Of a stretch of 5,522 nucleotides of DNA, positions 5,143 through 5,522 are shown piece after piece. Under the pieces are notes generated by a model. That model made no database searches. It was not told the origin of the DNA and was given only the letters and a program-made list of their open reading frames with translations. Source of the DNA: Methylovulum sp. Lineage in GTDB: Bacteria; Pseudomonadota; Gammaproteobacteria; Methylococcales; Methylomonadaceae. Each line of letters opens with the position of its first letter. The stretch's first letter is position 1. The DNA is taken from NCBI GenBank assembly GCA_016919605.1, contig JACXTQ010000147.1, positions 1 to 5,522 on the forward strand, in the 5' to 3' direction. The position numbers and the translations under genes were made by a program.

Positions 5143-5522
5143 ATGTACGTTTTAGGCATAGAAACTTCTTGCGACGAGACGGGGGCCGCCATTTACCACC
5201 CCCAACACGGCCTTATTAGCCACTTTTTATACAGCCAAACCGACATGCACAGCGAGTATGGCGGGGTCGTGCCGGAACTCGCCTCGCGTGACCATATCCG
5301 CAAATTGGTGCCGCTCATCCAGCAAACGTTGGCCGACAGCCGCCTGTTGCCCGCCCAAATCGGCGGCATCGCCTATACTGCCGGCCCCGGCTTAATGGGC
5401 GCTTTGCTAGTCGGGGCAGCCACTGCCAGAAGTTTGGCATGGGCATGGCAAATCCCCGCCGTCGCCGTCCACCACATGGAAGGCCATCTGCTCGCGCCCA
5501 TGCTGGAGGCGCATCCGCCCCA
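5143..5522 (+). CDS. tsaD: tRNA t6A37 threonylcarbamoyltransferase TsaD, N-terminal part, cut by window edge
   Basis: TsaD transfers the threonylcarbamoyl group from threonylcarbamoyl-AMP to A37 of tRNAs that read ANN codons, working with TsaB and TsaE; TsaC makes the AMP intermediate. It was formerly annotated as glycoprotease Gcp/YgjD. The first 126 codons are present, of a usual length near 335-345, with the frame open to the right edge. It begins MYVLGIETSCDETGAAIY, the family's ASKHA-fold nucleotide-binding start. YGGVVPELASRDH (39-51) and AYTAGPGLMGALLVG (77-91) follow, and HHMEGH places metal-binding H111 and H115 exactly as in E. coli TsaD. The ATG at 5143-5145 is set by homology; no Shine-Dalgarno precedes it. 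It is divergent from rpsU, with 104 nt between the start codons. The tRNA-Ile2 encoded in this window reads AUA, so it is an expected t6A substrate. Confidence 0.97.
   Translation, partial: MYVLGIETSCDETGAAIYHPQHGLISHFLYSQTDMHSEYGGVVPELASRDHIRKLVPLIQQTLADSRLLPAQIGGIAYTAGPGLMGALLVGAATARSLAWAWQIPAVAVHHMEGHLLAPMLEAHPP

Noticed and set aside
1..5522. Search for a novel system: CRISPR repeats, mobile element ends, toxin-antitoxin pairs, defence genes, direct repeats
   Set aside because: Every long stretch is covered by a recognised core gene in conserved order, the gaps are at most about 104 nt, and no repeat array or transposase-like sequence is visible.

Overview
This window is a conserved housekeeping locus from a bacterium, most likely a gammaproteobacterium. 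The evidence is the near-Escherichia-type sequence of sigma-70 (its C-terminal regions 2 to 4), primase, S21, TsaD and MetK. A YqeY-like gene sits between rpsU and dnaG, with tsaD divergent, an arrangement I recall from Pseudomonas and relatives. Base composition is moderate (near 50% GC by eye). I cannot fix a genus; a methanotroph-type lineage (Methylococcales) is possible but is only an impression.

Layout, read along the minus strand (the direction of nearly all genes): a divergent promoter region (5039-5142) drives rpsU (S21, 4805-5038), then a YqeY-family gene (4348-4800), dnaG (primase, 2611-4326), a short gap with its own strong -10 element, rpoD (sigma-70, 717-2528), a CAU-anticodon tRNA read as tRNA-Ile2 (626-702), an intrinsic terminator (587-612), and the first 184 codons of metK (1-554, running off the left edge). 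On the plus strand, tsaD begins at 5143 and runs off the right edge after 126 codons.

rpsU-dnaG-rpoD is the classic macromolecular synthesis operon, which links the start of translation (S21), replication (primase) and transcription (sigma-70). The flanking genes also serve translation and core metabolism: TsaD makes the t6A37 tRNA modification, tRNA-Ile2 reads AUA codons after lysidine modification, and MetK makes S-adenosylmethionine.

There is no gene-free stretch longer than about 105 bases. I see no mobile element, CRISPR array, prophage, toxin system or unknown gene cluster. The points worth a second look are regulatory: sigma-70 mRNA appears joined to a tRNA with only 14 nt between them; the rpsU leader carries a hairpin whose pairing suits only the rpsU-sense RNA; metK has a terminator 32 nt before its start codon; tsaD lacks a ribosome binding site; and S21 has an unusual C-terminal tail.
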